Origin: Agrilactobacillus fermenti
Lineage (GTDB): Bacteria; Bacillota; Bacilli; Lactobacillales; Lactobacillaceae
Direction of reading: 5' to 3'
Assembly: GCF_021030645.1 (NCBI RefSeq)
Contig: NZ_JACGCJ010000018.1
Location: 1-58,180 of the forward strand
Length of the DNA: 58,180 nucleotides
Positions 1-8,044 of the stretch are shown here, in pieces. The notes beneath the pieces are model-generated. The model did not search any database and had not been told where the DNA came from. It saw only the letters and a list, made by a program, of their open reading frames with translations. The stretch's first letter is position 1; the number at the start of each line of letters is the position of its first letter. Made by a program: the position numbers and the translations under genes.

Positions 1-48
1 ATTGACCCTCAAGGTCAATGTTATTTTTAGAAAATCAATCGCTAAAAA

Positions 49-97
49 AATAATCGTAGTTTTCAGATTCAATATCAGTCTGAAAACTACGATTATT
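49..97. terminator. Perfect inverted repeat, terminator-like
   Basis: Two perfectly complementary 19-base arms (49-67 and 79-97) surround an 11-base loop and are followed by a T-rich run. This is the shape of an intrinsic terminator usable from either side. The gene it serves on the left lies outside the window. Confidence 0.6.
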
Positions 98-140
98 TTA
101 TTTTGCGTGGCTTATGTCCCAGCCACTACATAAAAGCAAA

Positions 141-171
141 AAATTCCTTGAGATCAAATCTCAAGGAATTT
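141..171. terminator. Intrinsic terminator of the FRG-domain fragment
   Basis: Complementary arms of 14 bases (141-154 and 158-171) with a 3-base loop and flanking A and T runs lie just beyond the 3' end of the FRG remnant that reads leftwards. The short string cttatgtcccagcc occurs at about 111-124 and again at about 196-209, so this edge also carries a small dispersed repeat. Confidence 0.6.
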
Positions 172-220
172 TTTGTTTGAGGCTGTATAAAAAGACTTAT
201 GTCCCAGCCTCGTAAAGCGC

Positions 221-644
221 TCAATGAGAATTATTAATTGAATTTATTGTTTCACTGTATTTAACACCTAATGCTTCTTCATCTGGAAATAAGGTTTCTC
301 GTGAATATCCTAGATGCCTTAATTCTTTTTGGATCAAATCTTTATAGGTAGCTGGAACAATTATTTTTTGAGGTTCGTATTGCTGAGTTATCATATTTTG
401 AATTGTAGAAATAGAAGTTGTTTCAAGAAAGGGCTGAAACATAAAATAACCATGTTGTGCTTTAATTCGGGGATTGATTTGGGAAGCAGTTACAAAAAAG
501 CACTCTGTAAATAATTTTGTAAAGTCAATTGGCTTTACATAAGCTTTGCAACTATCTGCTTTCAAAATCTCTAATAATCGGCAAACTTGTGGACTATTAT
601 TTAACTGCATATATTTCGGATAAATTAGTTCCTCAATTTTTAAG
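221..644 (-). pseudogene. FRG-domain protein, 3' fragment cut by IS30 element
   Basis: The visible frame encodes the C-terminal part of an FRG-domain protein. The string NPRIKAQHGYFMFQP and the ending with K-EL-LG-S--TLFPDEEALG match the conserved end of that domain (family knowledge). An ATG gives a 129-residue ORF (610 down to 221), but the open frame continues upstream with protein-like sequence (LKIEELIYPKY) until it meets the terminal repeat of the IS at 645. The 5' part is missing and is not found on the other side of the IS, so the gene was cut by a rearrangement rather than by a clean insertion. FRG proteins occur in accessory and plasmid DNA and have no settled function. Unlikely to be functional. 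Confidence 0.6.
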
Positions 645-1794
645 TCAAGTGCAACGATGATAACGAATTCTTGATAGTGGTCTAGGCTGTTACGCCATGC
701 ATCGGTAGTAATCGCATGGGCGAAGATAGTTCAGAATACGTCTGGGACGATGGTTCAGTGCGGATTGGACTGCTTGAATTTCAACCAGGGTAACTGCTCT
801 GAGAGACTTCCCTTTCGGGAAGAATTCCCTAAGCAGTCCATTGGCGTTCTCGTTTGTGCCACGCTCCCAAGGCAAGTACGGATGTGCGAAGTAAATCTGG
901 GTTCCAACAATCTCTGATAACTTGGCAAACTCGGAACCATTGTCAAAAGTGATACTCTCAAATTCCTTGGCCCCGTAGTCGTCGATCGTGTCCTGCAAGG
1001 CTTTAAGGCAGGTGCCCGCATGATAGTCAGGAATCTTGACGATGATCTCAGTCTGGCTGTACCGTTCTGTGAGCGTCATTAATGCTGGCTCATCAGCTAA
1101 GCGAATACCTTTGACCAAGTCGCCTTTCCAATGTCCCACGCCTGTGCGGTCATTCACGGCCGCAGGACGCAACTCGATTGAGTCGCCGTATATCTTCTTA
1201 TTCTTGCGCTTGTGGGCGTTCTTATAGCCTTTGATGCGGCGTCGGAGCTTCTTGGGAAGTGTCATGTTGTCTAGCTCAAGCAGCCCGGCGTCGATGTAGC
1301 GATACACAGTTGTCGTTGAAGGGCAAGCCTTGCCCTGGTCGCGATAGAAGTGTACGAAGCTATCAACGCTGTGTACGCGCGGCTTACGAGTAAGCTTCCT
1401 GGCGAGAGCCTTGAAGAACGCACGGCCGGTCTTAAGAAAGGCGTAGTGACCGGTTCTATCGCGTTTACGGTCGTGCATGGCTTGGGCAGTTTCCGCAAGA
1501 TAGACTTGATGCGAGTGACGCTTCGAGTCGAGCTGAGTTACAGATCCACGCGTGATTTCTCGTGAGATTGTCGCTTTACTGCGATGAAGCTTCTGTGCAA
1601 TCACGGTCGCGGTGTCGCCAGCAGCCTGAAGGGCCTGAATTGTAGCACGGTCGCTAAAACTGAGTTGTTGGTAATGCTTGTGGGTATTAGTCTGAGCGTG
1701 GGTCATGAAGATTCCTGCTTTCTTGTTTAGCTAGCACTAACAAGAATAGGTCTTCATGGCCTTTATGGTCTAGTCGTCAGGGTGTTGCACTTGA
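645..1794 (-). mobile_element. IS30-family insertion sequence, about 1.15 kb
   Basis: The element holds one DDE transposase and ends in an 11-base inverted repeat, TCAAGTGCAAC at 645-655 and its complement at 1784-1794. The size (about 1150 bp) suits the IS30 family. No clear target duplication flanks it: the base before 645 belongs to the FRG fragment, and right after 1794 the cadC promoter region begins. This suggests that recombination between IS copies, not simple transposition, placed it here. Confidence 0.75.
690..1706 (-). CDS. IS30-family transposase (338 aa)
   Basis: Cut-and-paste/copy transposase of the first IS. The N-terminus carries a helix-turn-helix of IS30 type (LSFSDRATIQALQAAGDTA then HRSKATISREI). 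The C-terminal half has the DDE core: the first Asp in HWKGDLV, the second in ITFDNGSEF, and the Glu in ERGTNENANGLLREFFPKG, a strong IS30 signature. The length is normal for the family and no frameshift is seen, so it may be active. It differs clearly from the second transposase in this window (4412-5341), so the two elements are not copies of one another. Confidence 0.9.
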   Translation of the reverse strand: MTHAQTNTHKHYQQLSFSDRATIQALQAAGDTATVIAQKLHRSKATISREITRGSVTQLDSKRHSHQVYLAETAQAMHDRKRDRTGHYAFLKTGRAFFKALARKLTRKPRVHSVDSFVHFYRDQGKACPSTTTVYRYIDAGLLELDNMTLPKKLRRRIKGYKNAHKRKNKKIYGDSIELRPAAVNDRTGVGHWKGDLVKGIRLADEPALMTLTERYSQTEIIVKIPDYHAGTCLKALQDTIDDYGAKEFESITFDNGSEFAKLSEIVGTQIYFAHPYLPWERGTNENANGLLREFFPKGKSLRAVTLVEIQAVQSALNHRPRRILNYLRPCDYYRCMA

Positions 1795-1829
1795 ATTGTA
1801 AACTGGAGAAACGATTATTTCTACAAAAC

Positions 1830-1849
1830 ATTCAAATAAGTATTTCAAT
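1830..1849. promoter_or_regulatory. Second cadO-like operator (imperfect)
   Basis: attcaaat - 4 bases - atttcaat is the same 8-4-8 palindrome as the operator at 1874-1893 with one mismatch. It sits at or just upstream of the presumed -35 region of cadC, 44 bp from the first operator centre to centre. Two ArsR/CadC operators on one promoter would allow cooperative or graded repression (inference). Confidence 0.5.
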
Positions 1850-1865
1850 ATTTTGGAAAAAGGGG

Positions 1866-1893
1866 TATAATATATTCAAATGAATATTTGAAT
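1866..1893 (+). promoter_or_regulatory. cadC promoter -10 and cadO operator
   Basis: A perfect -10 box TATAAT lies at 1866-1871. Directly after it, at 1874-1893, is the palindrome attcaaat-gaat-atttgaat, which closely resembles the cadO operator bound by CadC repressors (family knowledge). Repressor bound here would cover the transcription start and block the operon until Cd, Pb or Zn releases it. Confidence 0.75.
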
Positions 1894-1908
1894 GATAGTG
1901 GAGTGATG

Positions 1909-2280
1909 ATGTTGAGTAATAAAGATACTTGTGAAATTTATTGTTATGACGAAAAAAAAGTCAATCGAATACGAGAAGAGTTACAAAAAGAAGATATATC
2001 TAGTGTTTCCCAATTATTTAAAGCACTTGCAGATGAAAATAGGGCAAAAATTACCTATGCCTTATGCCAAGATGGGGAGTTATGCGTGTGTGACGTTGCG
2101 AATATCATTGGTTCCACTGTTGCAACAGCGTCCCATCACTTACGAACCCTTCACAAACAAGGGATTGTGAAGTATCGAAAAGAAGGAAAATTGGCGTTTT
2201 ATTCACTAGATAATGAATATATCAAACAGTTAATACTTATTACTTTAGCTCATAAAAATGAGGTGAAAGCCAATGTCTGA
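1909..2280 (+). CDS. cadC: CadC, ArsR/SmtB-family metal-responsive repressor
   Basis: Winged-helix repressor of the cadmium operon. The N-terminal CEIYCYD segment and the ELCVCD motif hold the cysteines of the CadC thiolate metal site. The recognition helix region reads [18 protein letters not shown], and the C-terminus HKNEVKANV is typical of CadC. The family is about 122 residues long. ATG at 1909 gives 123 aa and follows GGAG (1900-1903) at a usable distance. The longer TTG start at 1888 would lie inside the operator and has no ribosome site, so it is rejected. The last 8 bases overlap cadA. Identity to enterococcal, listerial and staphylococcal CadC looks high, which points to transfer from outside lactobacilli. 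Confidence 0.92.
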   Translation: MLSNKDTCEIYCYDEKKVNRIREELQKEDISSVSQLFKALADENRAKITYALCQDGELCVCDVANIIGSTVATASHHLRTLHKQGIVKYRKEGKLAFYSLDNEYIKQLILITLAHKNEVKANV

Positions 2281-4402
2281 TCAACAAGCAAAATTATCTG
2301 AAGAAGAAATGAAAACCTATCGTGTTCAAGGATTTACTTGTACCAATTGTGCAGGCATCTTCGAAAACAATGTGAAACAATTGCCAGGAGTTAAAGACGC
2401 GAAAGTGAATTTTGGAGCCTCTAAAGTTTATGTTCAAGGAAATACAACAATTGAGGAACTAGAAAAAGCAGGAGCATTTGAAAATTTAAAAGTTCGGGAT
2501 GAAAAAGAACAAAAGGTAGAGCGTGAACCTTTCTGGAAGCAAAAAGAAAACATTAAGGTCTATATTTCAGCGTTATTACTTGTGATTAGTTGGTTTTTGG
2601 GCGAGCAATTAGGAGAAGAACATCTTCTTCCAATGATCGGCTACGCAGCATCCATTTTAATTGGTGGATATACACTGTTTATTAAAGGTCTTAAAAATCT
2701 AAGCAGATTAAAATTCGATATGAATACGCTCATGACGATTGCTATTATAGGTGCTGCGATCATTGGTAAATGGGGTGAAGGCGCAACAGTTGTTATCCTA
2801 TTCGCTATCAGTGAAGCGTTAGAACGTTATTCAACGGATAAAGCTCGTCAATCTATTGGATCATTAATGGATATTGCCCCAAAAGAAGCATTAATTCGGC
2901 GTGGAAATGAAGAAATGATGATTCACGTTGAAGATATTCAAGTTGGAGACATTATGATTGTAAAGCCTGGTCAAAAATTAGCAATGGATGGATTAGTTAT
3001 TAAAGGTACATCTACACTAAATCAGGCTGCTATTACTGGGGAAAGTGTTCCAGTAACAAAAACAATTGATGATGAAGTGTTTGCAGGAACATTGAATGAA
3101 GAAGGGTTACTTGAAGTTAAAGTAACAAAACGAGATGAAGATACTACTATTTCAAAAATTATTCATCTTGTAGAAGAAGCTCAAGCAGAACGATCACCTT
3201 CTCAAGCATTTGTCGATAAATTTGCGAAATACTATACACCAGCTATTGTGCTTTTAGCTCTTTTAATTGCAGTTGTTCCTCCATTATTCGGTGGAGATTG
3301 GAGCCAATGGCTTTATCAAGGTTTAGCTGTGTTAGTAGTTGGTTGTCCGTGTGCTTTAGTTGTTTCAACTCCAGTTGCCGTAGTTACTGCAATAGGGAAT
3401 GCGGCAAAAAATGGTGTGTTAATTAAAGGTGGTATCCATTTAGAAGAAGCAGGACACTTAAAAGCCATTGCTTTTGATAAAACAGGAACATTAACAAAAG
3501 GTATTCCTGCTATAACAGACATCGTGACGTATGGTGGAAATGAAAATGAATTGCTTACAGTTACAGCAGCCATTGAAAAAGGATCACAACATCCACTTGC
3601 TTCAGCCATTGTAAGAAAAGCAGAAGAAAATGGATTGAATTTAAATGGTGTTTCGGTTGAAGAGTTCCAATCTATTACAGGTAAAGGTGTAAAAGCAAAA
3701 GTAAATAACGAAATGTATTATGTAGGAAGTCCAAATCTGTTTGAAGAATTACATCAAACAATTGAAAGTACCATCAAAGAAAGAATTACTCGTATGCAAA
3801 CAGAAGGAAAAACCGTAATGGTTTTAGGAACGGAAAAAGAAATTCTTTCGTTAATTGCCGTAGCAGATGAAATGAGAGAAACATCAAAAGAAGTTATTAG
3901 TAAATTGAATCATATCGGAATTGAAACAGTAATGCTGACTGGTGATAATCAAAGAACCGCAGAAGCAATTGGAAAACAAGTCGGTGTTTCGGATATTAAA
4001 GCTGATTTATTACCAGAGGATAAGCTGAATTTCATTAAAGAACTTCTTGGAAAACATCAAAGTGTAGGAATGGTTGGAGATGGTGTTAATGATGCACCAG
4101 CACTTGCAGCTTCTTCAGTTGGTGTCGCAATGGGTGGTGCTGGAACGGATACTGCATTAGAAACGGCTGATATTGCTTTAATGGCTGATGATTTAAGCAA
4201 ATTGCCATATACTATCAAATTAAGCCGTAAGGCTTTAGCAATTATCAAACAAAACATTACCTTCTCTTTAGCCGTTAAATTAGTAGCATTACTATTAGTT
4301 ATGCCTGGTTGGTTAACTTTATGGATAGCAATTTTTGCCGATATGGGAGCAACGTTACTTGTTACACTAAACAGTTTACGACTATTGAAGGTTAAAGGGT
4401 AG
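2273..4402 (+). CDS. cadA: CadA, Cd/Zn/Pb-exporting P1B-type ATPase
   Basis: Membrane pump that exports Cd(II), and probably Zn(II) and Pb(II), at the cost of ATP. One N-terminal metal-binding domain carries C23-x-x-C26 (FTCTNCAG). Then come the actuator motif TGES near residue 255, the membrane CPC near 358, the phosphorylated Asp in DKTGT near 402, the HP motif in GSQHPLAS, and the hinge GDGVNDAP near 603. At 709 aa it is slightly short for the family but has every domain. It starts at ATG 2273 behind gaggtga and overlaps cadC by 8 bases, so translation is coupled. Its TAG stop at 4400-4402 lies on the edge of the ISLpl1-like element, so the last codons and stop may be shaped by the insertion. 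Confidence 0.95.
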   Translation: MSDQQAKLSEEEMKTYRVQGFTCTNCAGIFENNVKQLPGVKDAKVNFGASKVYVQGNTTIEELEKAGAFENLKVRDEKEQKVEREPFWKQKENIKVYISALLLVISWFLGEQLGEEHLLPMIGYAASILIGGYTLFIKGLKNLSRLKFDMNTLMTIAIIGAAIIGKWGEGATVVILFAISEALERYSTDKARQSIGSLMDIAPKEALIRRGNEEMMIHVEDIQVGDIMIVKPGQKLAMDGLVIKGTSTLNQAAITGESVPVTKTIDDEVFAGTLNEEGLLEVKVTKRDEDTTISKIIHLVEEAQAERSPSQAFVDKFAKYYTPAIVLLALLIAVVPPLFGGDWSQWLYQGLAVLVVGCPCALVVSTPVAVVTAIGNAAKNGVLIKGGIHLEEAGHLKAIAFDKTGTLTKGIPAITDIVTYGGNENELLTVTAAIEKGSQHPLASAIVRKAEENGLNLNGVSVEEFQSITGKGVKAKVNNEMYYVGSPNLFEELHQTIESTIKERITRMQTEGKTVMVLGTEKEILSLIAVADEMRETSKEVISKLNHIGIETVMLTGDNQRTAEAIGKQVGVSDIKADLLPEDKLNFIKELLGKHQSVGMVGDGVNDAPALAASSVGVAMGGAGTDTALETADIALMADDLSKLPYTIKLSRKALAIIKQNITFSLAVKLVALLLVMPGWLTLWIAIFADMGATLLVTLNSLRLLKVKG

Positions 4403-5440
4403 ATTGCAAATTTAATCCGAATTTTTGGACAAATTTGTCAGCATAACCTGATACGGTGTTTGCCAGTCGAGTATTTTAAGCGGTCGCTGGTTAATTTGGA
4501 GTAACGTCGTCGTTAAATCTTGAGCACTAATGTGCTCAAAACGAGTCCCTTTAGGATAAAAATAACGTAAATTCCGATTAAAGCGTTCATTACTACCACG
4601 TTCAGCTGGAGTATAAGCATGGCAGTAATAGGTCTTAATACCATATTGTGATTCAAGTGATACTAGCCCACTAAACTCAGTGCCACGGTCCACAGTAAAG
4701 CTGTGCACCGGACCATTAAAAGTGGTTAGGAACTTAGTTAGTGCTTCATTAACAGTCGCTGTCGTCCGATCTTTTAACCGGTATGCCCAAAGGAACCGTG
4801 ATTTGCGATCGATTAAAGTTAATAAAACTGCCTTACTATGCCCACGAGGACCAATGACTGTATCTAGTTCAAAATCGCCGATGCGATTACGTTGATTAAT
4901 CATCATGGGACGCTGTTCAATTGATCGCCCCAAAGATTGATTATATTTGGATCGTTGGTCAACGTTACGCCGTTGGCGTACGCCATGTTCAGGTAGATCA
5001 TTCAAGGAGAAACCAATTCTCCTCTGATTTAGCCAATTATAAATAGATTTAGTAGCTAGTTTAAATTCGTGAGCTATCATTTCTGGTGACCAACTTAGCC
5101 GTAAATGGTTTAAAATTATTTGCCTTAATTTGTCATTCAATTTAGTCTTTCGGCCACATCGTGACCGCTTGTATTCGGTATCTGTTTGGGCCACTTCGGC
5201 CTGGTAAGGTTCACATCGAGCTAATTCATAAGAAATTGTGGCAGGTGATCGGTTCAGCCGAACGCCCATTTGGATATTGGACAGCCCTAGTTCACAAAAG
5301 GTTTCGATTTTAATTCGTTCGGAATAGGTTATACTAGACAAAAGATCAGCTCCTAAAAGATGGGTTTGTGGTAAACACCATTTTAAAGGAAGCTGATCAT
5401 TTTTGTCCGAACAGCGTTCGGATTAATTTTACAATCTACC
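4399..5440 (-). mobile_element. ISLpl1-like IS30-family insertion sequence (about 1.04 kb)
   Basis: Inverted ends of about 24 bases are visible: ggtagattgcaaatttaatc at the left (from about 4398) matches the complement of the right end (about 5417-5440) with two mismatches. The length of about 1042 bp and the 309-aa transposase fit ISLpl1 of lactobacilli as I recall it. The element abuts the cadA stop codon on one side and a truncated acetyltransferase gene on the other. Confidence 0.8.
4412..5341 (-). CDS. IS30-family transposase, ISLpl1-like (309 aa)
   Basis: DDE transposase of the second IS. The N-terminus (MSSITYSERIKIETFCELGL, then RSPATISYEL) is the IS30 helix-turn-helix. The catalytic core shows IGDFELDTVIG (Asp), HSFTVDRGTEF (Asp) and ERGSNERFNRNLRYFYPKG (Glu). 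The length is full and the frame is intact, so the element could still move. The sequence agrees with the ISLpl1 transposase as I remember it; naming rests on memory, not on a search. Confidence 0.92.
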   Translation of the reverse strand: MSSITYSERIKIETFCELGLSNIQMGVRLNRSPATISYELARCEPYQAEVAQTDTEYKRSRCGRKTKLNDKLRQIILNHLRLSWSPEMIAHEFKLATKSIYNWLNQRRIGFSLNDLPEHGVRQRRNVDQRSKYNQSLGRSIEQRPMMINQRNRIGDFELDTVIGPRGHSKAVLLTLIDRKSRFLWAYRLKDRTTATVNEALTKFLTTFNGPVHSFTVDRGTEFSGLVSLESQYGIKTYYCHAYTPAERGSNERFNRNLRYFYPKGTRFEHISAQDLTTTLLQINQRPLKILDWQTPYQVMLTNLSKNSD

Positions 5441-5452
5441 GTATATCAAAAA

Positions 5453-5593
5453 TCATAGATCTTGGACAGCTTCTAAATCATTTTCTAAATATTTATTAGA
5501 ATAATCCTTGATATTAGTAGTGAGCATCGTTTCTTTAACTAGGTTAGCAACTTCTTCAGCGTCTGAATCTTTAAAAAAGCGTTTTATAATCAC
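5453..5593 (-). pseudogene. GNAT acetyltransferase, N-terminal remnant (46 codons)
   Basis: Read leftwards from GTG at 5593, behind a gaggg ribosome site, the frame encodes MIIKRFFKDSDAEEVANLV and then KETMLTTNIKDYS-KYLE. This is the usual first helix of a GNAT N-acetyltransferase. It stops at TGA 5453-5455, 13 bases before the ISLpl1-like end, and the catalytic part is missing. The insertion or a linked deletion evidently removed the rest of the gene. Confidence 0.55.
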
Positions 5594-5621
5594 ATTGTTT
5601 TTCCCTCATTAAAATAATTAT

Positions 5622-6563
5622 CTATAGTTGTCTTTGTTTGACTTCATCTTGCACCGGTTGTTTGATCTTGGGATTTTGTCTAACGAAATCCTGTAACTGT
5701 TTTTGGGTACGATTACTGATTTCCTGGTGCACATAATTTAGCTGGGTTTTTAGTTCTGATTTTTGTTGGGAATCAGTTGCTTGCTTAATTTTTTGTTGCA
5801 AACCTTGATAGGACTTATTAAGATCATGGGCTGATAGCTTTTTTAGATCATGCTCAGGCTCTTTTTGGGCTTCTTGTAAGCCTAATTGTTTGGTTAAGCC
5901 ATCGCTAAGCTCAATCACTTTGTTGCTCACTTGCTGGATCTCACTTAAAGCACTATGGATCACGGCTTTATCTTTAGCCCAGGTGGCCACGTAACCGAGT
6001 GAGTAGTTGCTGGTATCAACGCCAATATTTTGCATGGCAACATACGCAACCGCTTCGGCCTGGGTTTCCTGATAGGCTCGTGGCCGATCTTTAAAGGCTG
6101 ATTTCAATCCGTGTAACTGACTATGCGCATATTCGTGATATAACGTCTTTAGTTTCAAAGCATTGTCGGGCTCATCGCCACCAATAACAATTTCATTAGT
6201 GCTGGGTTGAAAATATCCCTTAGCCCCATTTAACGTTGCTAAGGGCACTTCACTGACCTTAAGGTCGGTTTGCTGGTTTAGATAATCCTTGAATGCGTTA
6301 TACAAGCTTGTCACATTCTGATGATCGGCCAAATTTTCTTTGACAAAGTCTTTAGCGCTTAGGACAGGGTCACCACTAGTTTGTGCCACGTCGAAGATGG
6401 GCAGGTAACGATAACCAACAATGGCCCGTTCGTCGGTAGTATCAAGTCGCTTTTGCTCAGCGGGTGTCAATTTCTTAATAATCGGTGCCGCAATTCGAAT
6501 GGACTTAGCGCTCCTATTAACGGTGCGGTTAAAATCTGTTTGCCATTGCTTAAATCCCGCGAC
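5622..6563 (-). pseudogene. ArdC/LtrC-like plasmid protein, 5'-truncated
   Basis: The part from VAGFKQWQTDFNRTV onward resembles the ArdC N-terminal domain followed by a zinc metallopeptidase-like domain with HEYAHSQLHG (HExxH) and a later ETQAEAVAYVAMQ helix, as in LtrC/ArdC-type proteins of conjugative Gram-positive plasmids (family knowledge). The C-terminal 100 residues are Gln/Lys-rich and look coiled-coil. The open frame runs up to 6647, but residues 1-28 are low-complexity Cys/His-rich and are the wrong-frame reading of another gene (6560-6682). There is no true start, so this is a 5'-truncated relic, probably of an integrated plasmid. Confidence 0.6.
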
Positions 6564-6682
6564 ACCAACCGATTCGCAAAAACACCATATGTGCAAATAT
6601 GTATGCCTACCATTAAAAGCATGAAGGAAAGAACAACAGCACTCCAAAAAATGATTTTTTTCTTACGCTTCTTTTGAACCAT
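6560..6682 (-). pseudogene. N-terminus of a membrane protein fused to the ArdC-like relic
   Basis: From ATG 6682, with AAGG about 13 bases upstream, the frame encodes a Lys/Arg-rich start (MVQKKRKKK) and one strong membrane helix (IIFWSAVVLSFMLLMVGIHI), then YGVFANRLV. After about residue 40 the natural reading jumps into the frame of the ArdC-like gene. I do not recognise the protein. Its place beside a conjugation-type gene suggests a transfer-region membrane protein (inference). The junction near 6563-6567 looks like a deletion scar. Confidence 0.45.
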
Positions 6683-6851
6683 CTGTGATCATACCTTTCA
6701 GCTTAATTTCTGAACCAAGCAGTGATGTTAAAACCTCGAAAATAAACAGTTCCATATATAGGTATGTCATGATCATTAAAATACTAATAAACGATTATAA
6801 TACTATCCATGTGATTTAAATCTCTTGTTGTAAATAACTATTGGAGACATA

Positions 6852-7052
6852 TCATAAATTTAGCTTTTTTATAAAATAGACTCCAATCGCAATAATCAAT
6901 GTGCCTAACGTTGCAATACCTAGCGCATTTATAAAAGCACTATTGTTAAAGCCATTTTTTAAAAGGTTCCATATATAGGTACTCATAAAAATAACCATCC
7001 AAGTCGCAATGCTGATAAGCACTTTACTTGATATTTTATTTTTATTCATCAT
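6852..7052 (-). CDS. Small membrane protein, two predicted helices (66 aa)
   Basis: Unrecognised. Two hydrophobic segments are visible, LISIATWMVIFMSTYIWNLL and, after NGFNNSAFINA, LGIATLGTLIIAIGVYFI, with a Lys-rich start and a KKLNL tail. Its ATG at 7052 overlaps the TGA of an 18-codon ORF (7049-7105) in the pattern ATGA, while its own upstream sequence has no good ribosome site, so it is probably translated by coupling. A palindrome further upstream (7132-7145) could control the pair. Function unknown. Confidence 0.5.
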   Translation of the reverse strand: MMNKNKISSKVLISIATWMVIFMSTYIWNLLKNGFNNSAFINALGIATLGTLIIAIGVYFIKKLNL

Positions 7053-7105
7053 ATCAGAACCACATGCATCCTATTTTGACGTGAGTATACAATTTGTTTA
7101 TTCAT
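7049..7105 (-). CDS. 18-codon leader ORF coupled to the small membrane protein
   Basis: ATG 7105 follows a strong GGAGG site and encodes MNKQIVYSRQNRMHVVLI before a TGA that overlaps the next start (ATGA). Either it is a true leader peptide or it is the start of a gene whose body was lost at the edge of the mobile scar. The good ribosome site and exact coupling favour translation. No function is claimed. Confidence 0.4.
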   Translation of the reverse strand: MNKQIVYSRQNRMHVVLI

Positions 7106-7131
7106 GATATGACGGCCTCCAATTATGATAA

Positions 7132-7145
7132 TTGTTGATCAACAA
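7132..7145. promoter_or_regulatory. 14-bp perfect palindrome, candidate TetR operator
   Basis: TTGTTGATCAACAA is a perfect palindrome. It lies 27 bp upstream of the leader ORF start at 7105 and 190 bp from the TetR gene. TetR regulators bind palindromes of about this size, so it may be the operator of the neighbouring regulator (inference). Confidence 0.4.
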
Positions 7146-7228
7146 CATGTCTAAGTAAATTTACAAGTTCATATTCTCACGTGTGATTTGAAGAAACAAG
7201 TCTCTCAAATTGACACTTGTCAACCGCA

Positions 7229-7327
7229 TCATTTCCAACAGTTCGGGCAAATTCCCTTGATTGCCGAAATGTTTTGTTCAAATAAGCGCTCTAAAAGTTG
7301 ACAGTGGTTAATTTTTCCAGACATCAT
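7229..7327 (-). CDS. Short ORF overlapping the tetR stop, possibly frameshifted
   Basis: ATG 7327 overlaps the TAA of the TetR gene and opens a 32-codon frame ending AIKGICPNCWK. A shift by one base at about 7253 would continue as NLPELLEMMRLTSVNLRDLF and LQITRENMNL to a stop near 7160, which looks more protein-like. So this may be a coupled gene of about 55 codons broken by an indel, or only a chance ORF. Not recognised. Confidence 0.25.
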   Translation of the reverse strand: MMSGKINHCQLLERLFEQNISAIKGICPNCWK

Positions 7328-7902
7328 TAAATATCAATCAGTGCTTTGGTGTGATTTTCCATCAAATAATTAAATTTCTGAGAAAAAGTAACGGGGTTCT
7401 CTGGTTCTGGCTGTCTCATCCAGTTGGCAATGATCGCTAGAGCTTCGGAAACAAGCAATTGCGCCATAAAATTAGCACTCAGGCCAACTTTTTGCGTACT
7501 TTTGTCAAAAAAAGGTTCGATCAAAGTAACATAGTGATCAATAATGAAAGATCGCCAAGCAGGATCAGCGACACGACCGTATAATACCTTCAAATAGTGC
7601 CGTTTCTCATATAGTAATGGCAATACCTGATTACCAAAAAATTGGATTATATCATTGAGCCGATATTGGTGCGCATTTTTGATAAATTTTTTGACCATTT
7701 GATGCGGTTTTTGGTCGATAAAATAGTGTAGATTACGGATCAATTCATCGATACTTCGATAATGTGATTGATGCATGGCTTGGCGTGATATATGCAACTT
7801 ATCAGCAATTTTTGCCAGCGTAATTTCAGAACGCGAAGCTGCTTCATTGGCAACTAATACAAATGCTAAAAAGAAACGCTCGTCATCTGAATTGAACTTC
7901 AT
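7327..7902 (-). CDS. TetR/AcrR-family transcriptional regulator (191 aa)
   Basis: The N-terminal 50 residues form a TetR helix-turn-helix: LAKIADKLHISRQAMHQSHYRSIDELI, a variant with HQSHYRS where most members have YYHF. The rest is an all-helical ligand and dimer domain. Length is typical. The start ATG 7902 is the first in frame. The controlled gene is not obvious. The region downstream is rearranged, and only the 14-bp palindrome at 7132 and a small coupled gene pair remain, so the original target may be lost or elsewhere. Confidence 0.8.
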   Translation of the reverse strand: MKFNSDDERFFLAFVLVANEAASRSEITLAKIADKLHISRQAMHQSHYRSIDELIRNLHYFIDQKPHQMVKKFIKNAHQYRLNDIIQFFGNQVLPLLYEKRHYLKVLYGRVADPAWRSFIIDHYVTLIEPFFDKSTQKVGLSANFMAQLLVSEALAIIANWMRQPEPENPVTFSQKFNYLMENHTKALIDI

Positions 7903-8044
7903 TGTTTTCCCACCCTATAACGTGTTGGTTATTCGCCCATTATAAAGGACATAACGACCAAGATGGCTGGTTTCACAAAAAGTTCAATCTAAAATCACGA
8001 AGCGTTCCCAATTTTTACCTATTTATTTAATCAAAAAAATTACT

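Noticed and set aside
645-5440. Composite transposon with like IS ends
   Set aside because: The two elements are different IS30-family members with different terminal repeats, so a classical composite transposon is not supported.
5622-6647. Full-length 341-aa reading of the ArdC/LtrC-like gene
   Set aside because: Its first 28 residues are a Cys/His-rich wrong-frame reading of the neighbouring membrane-protein start.
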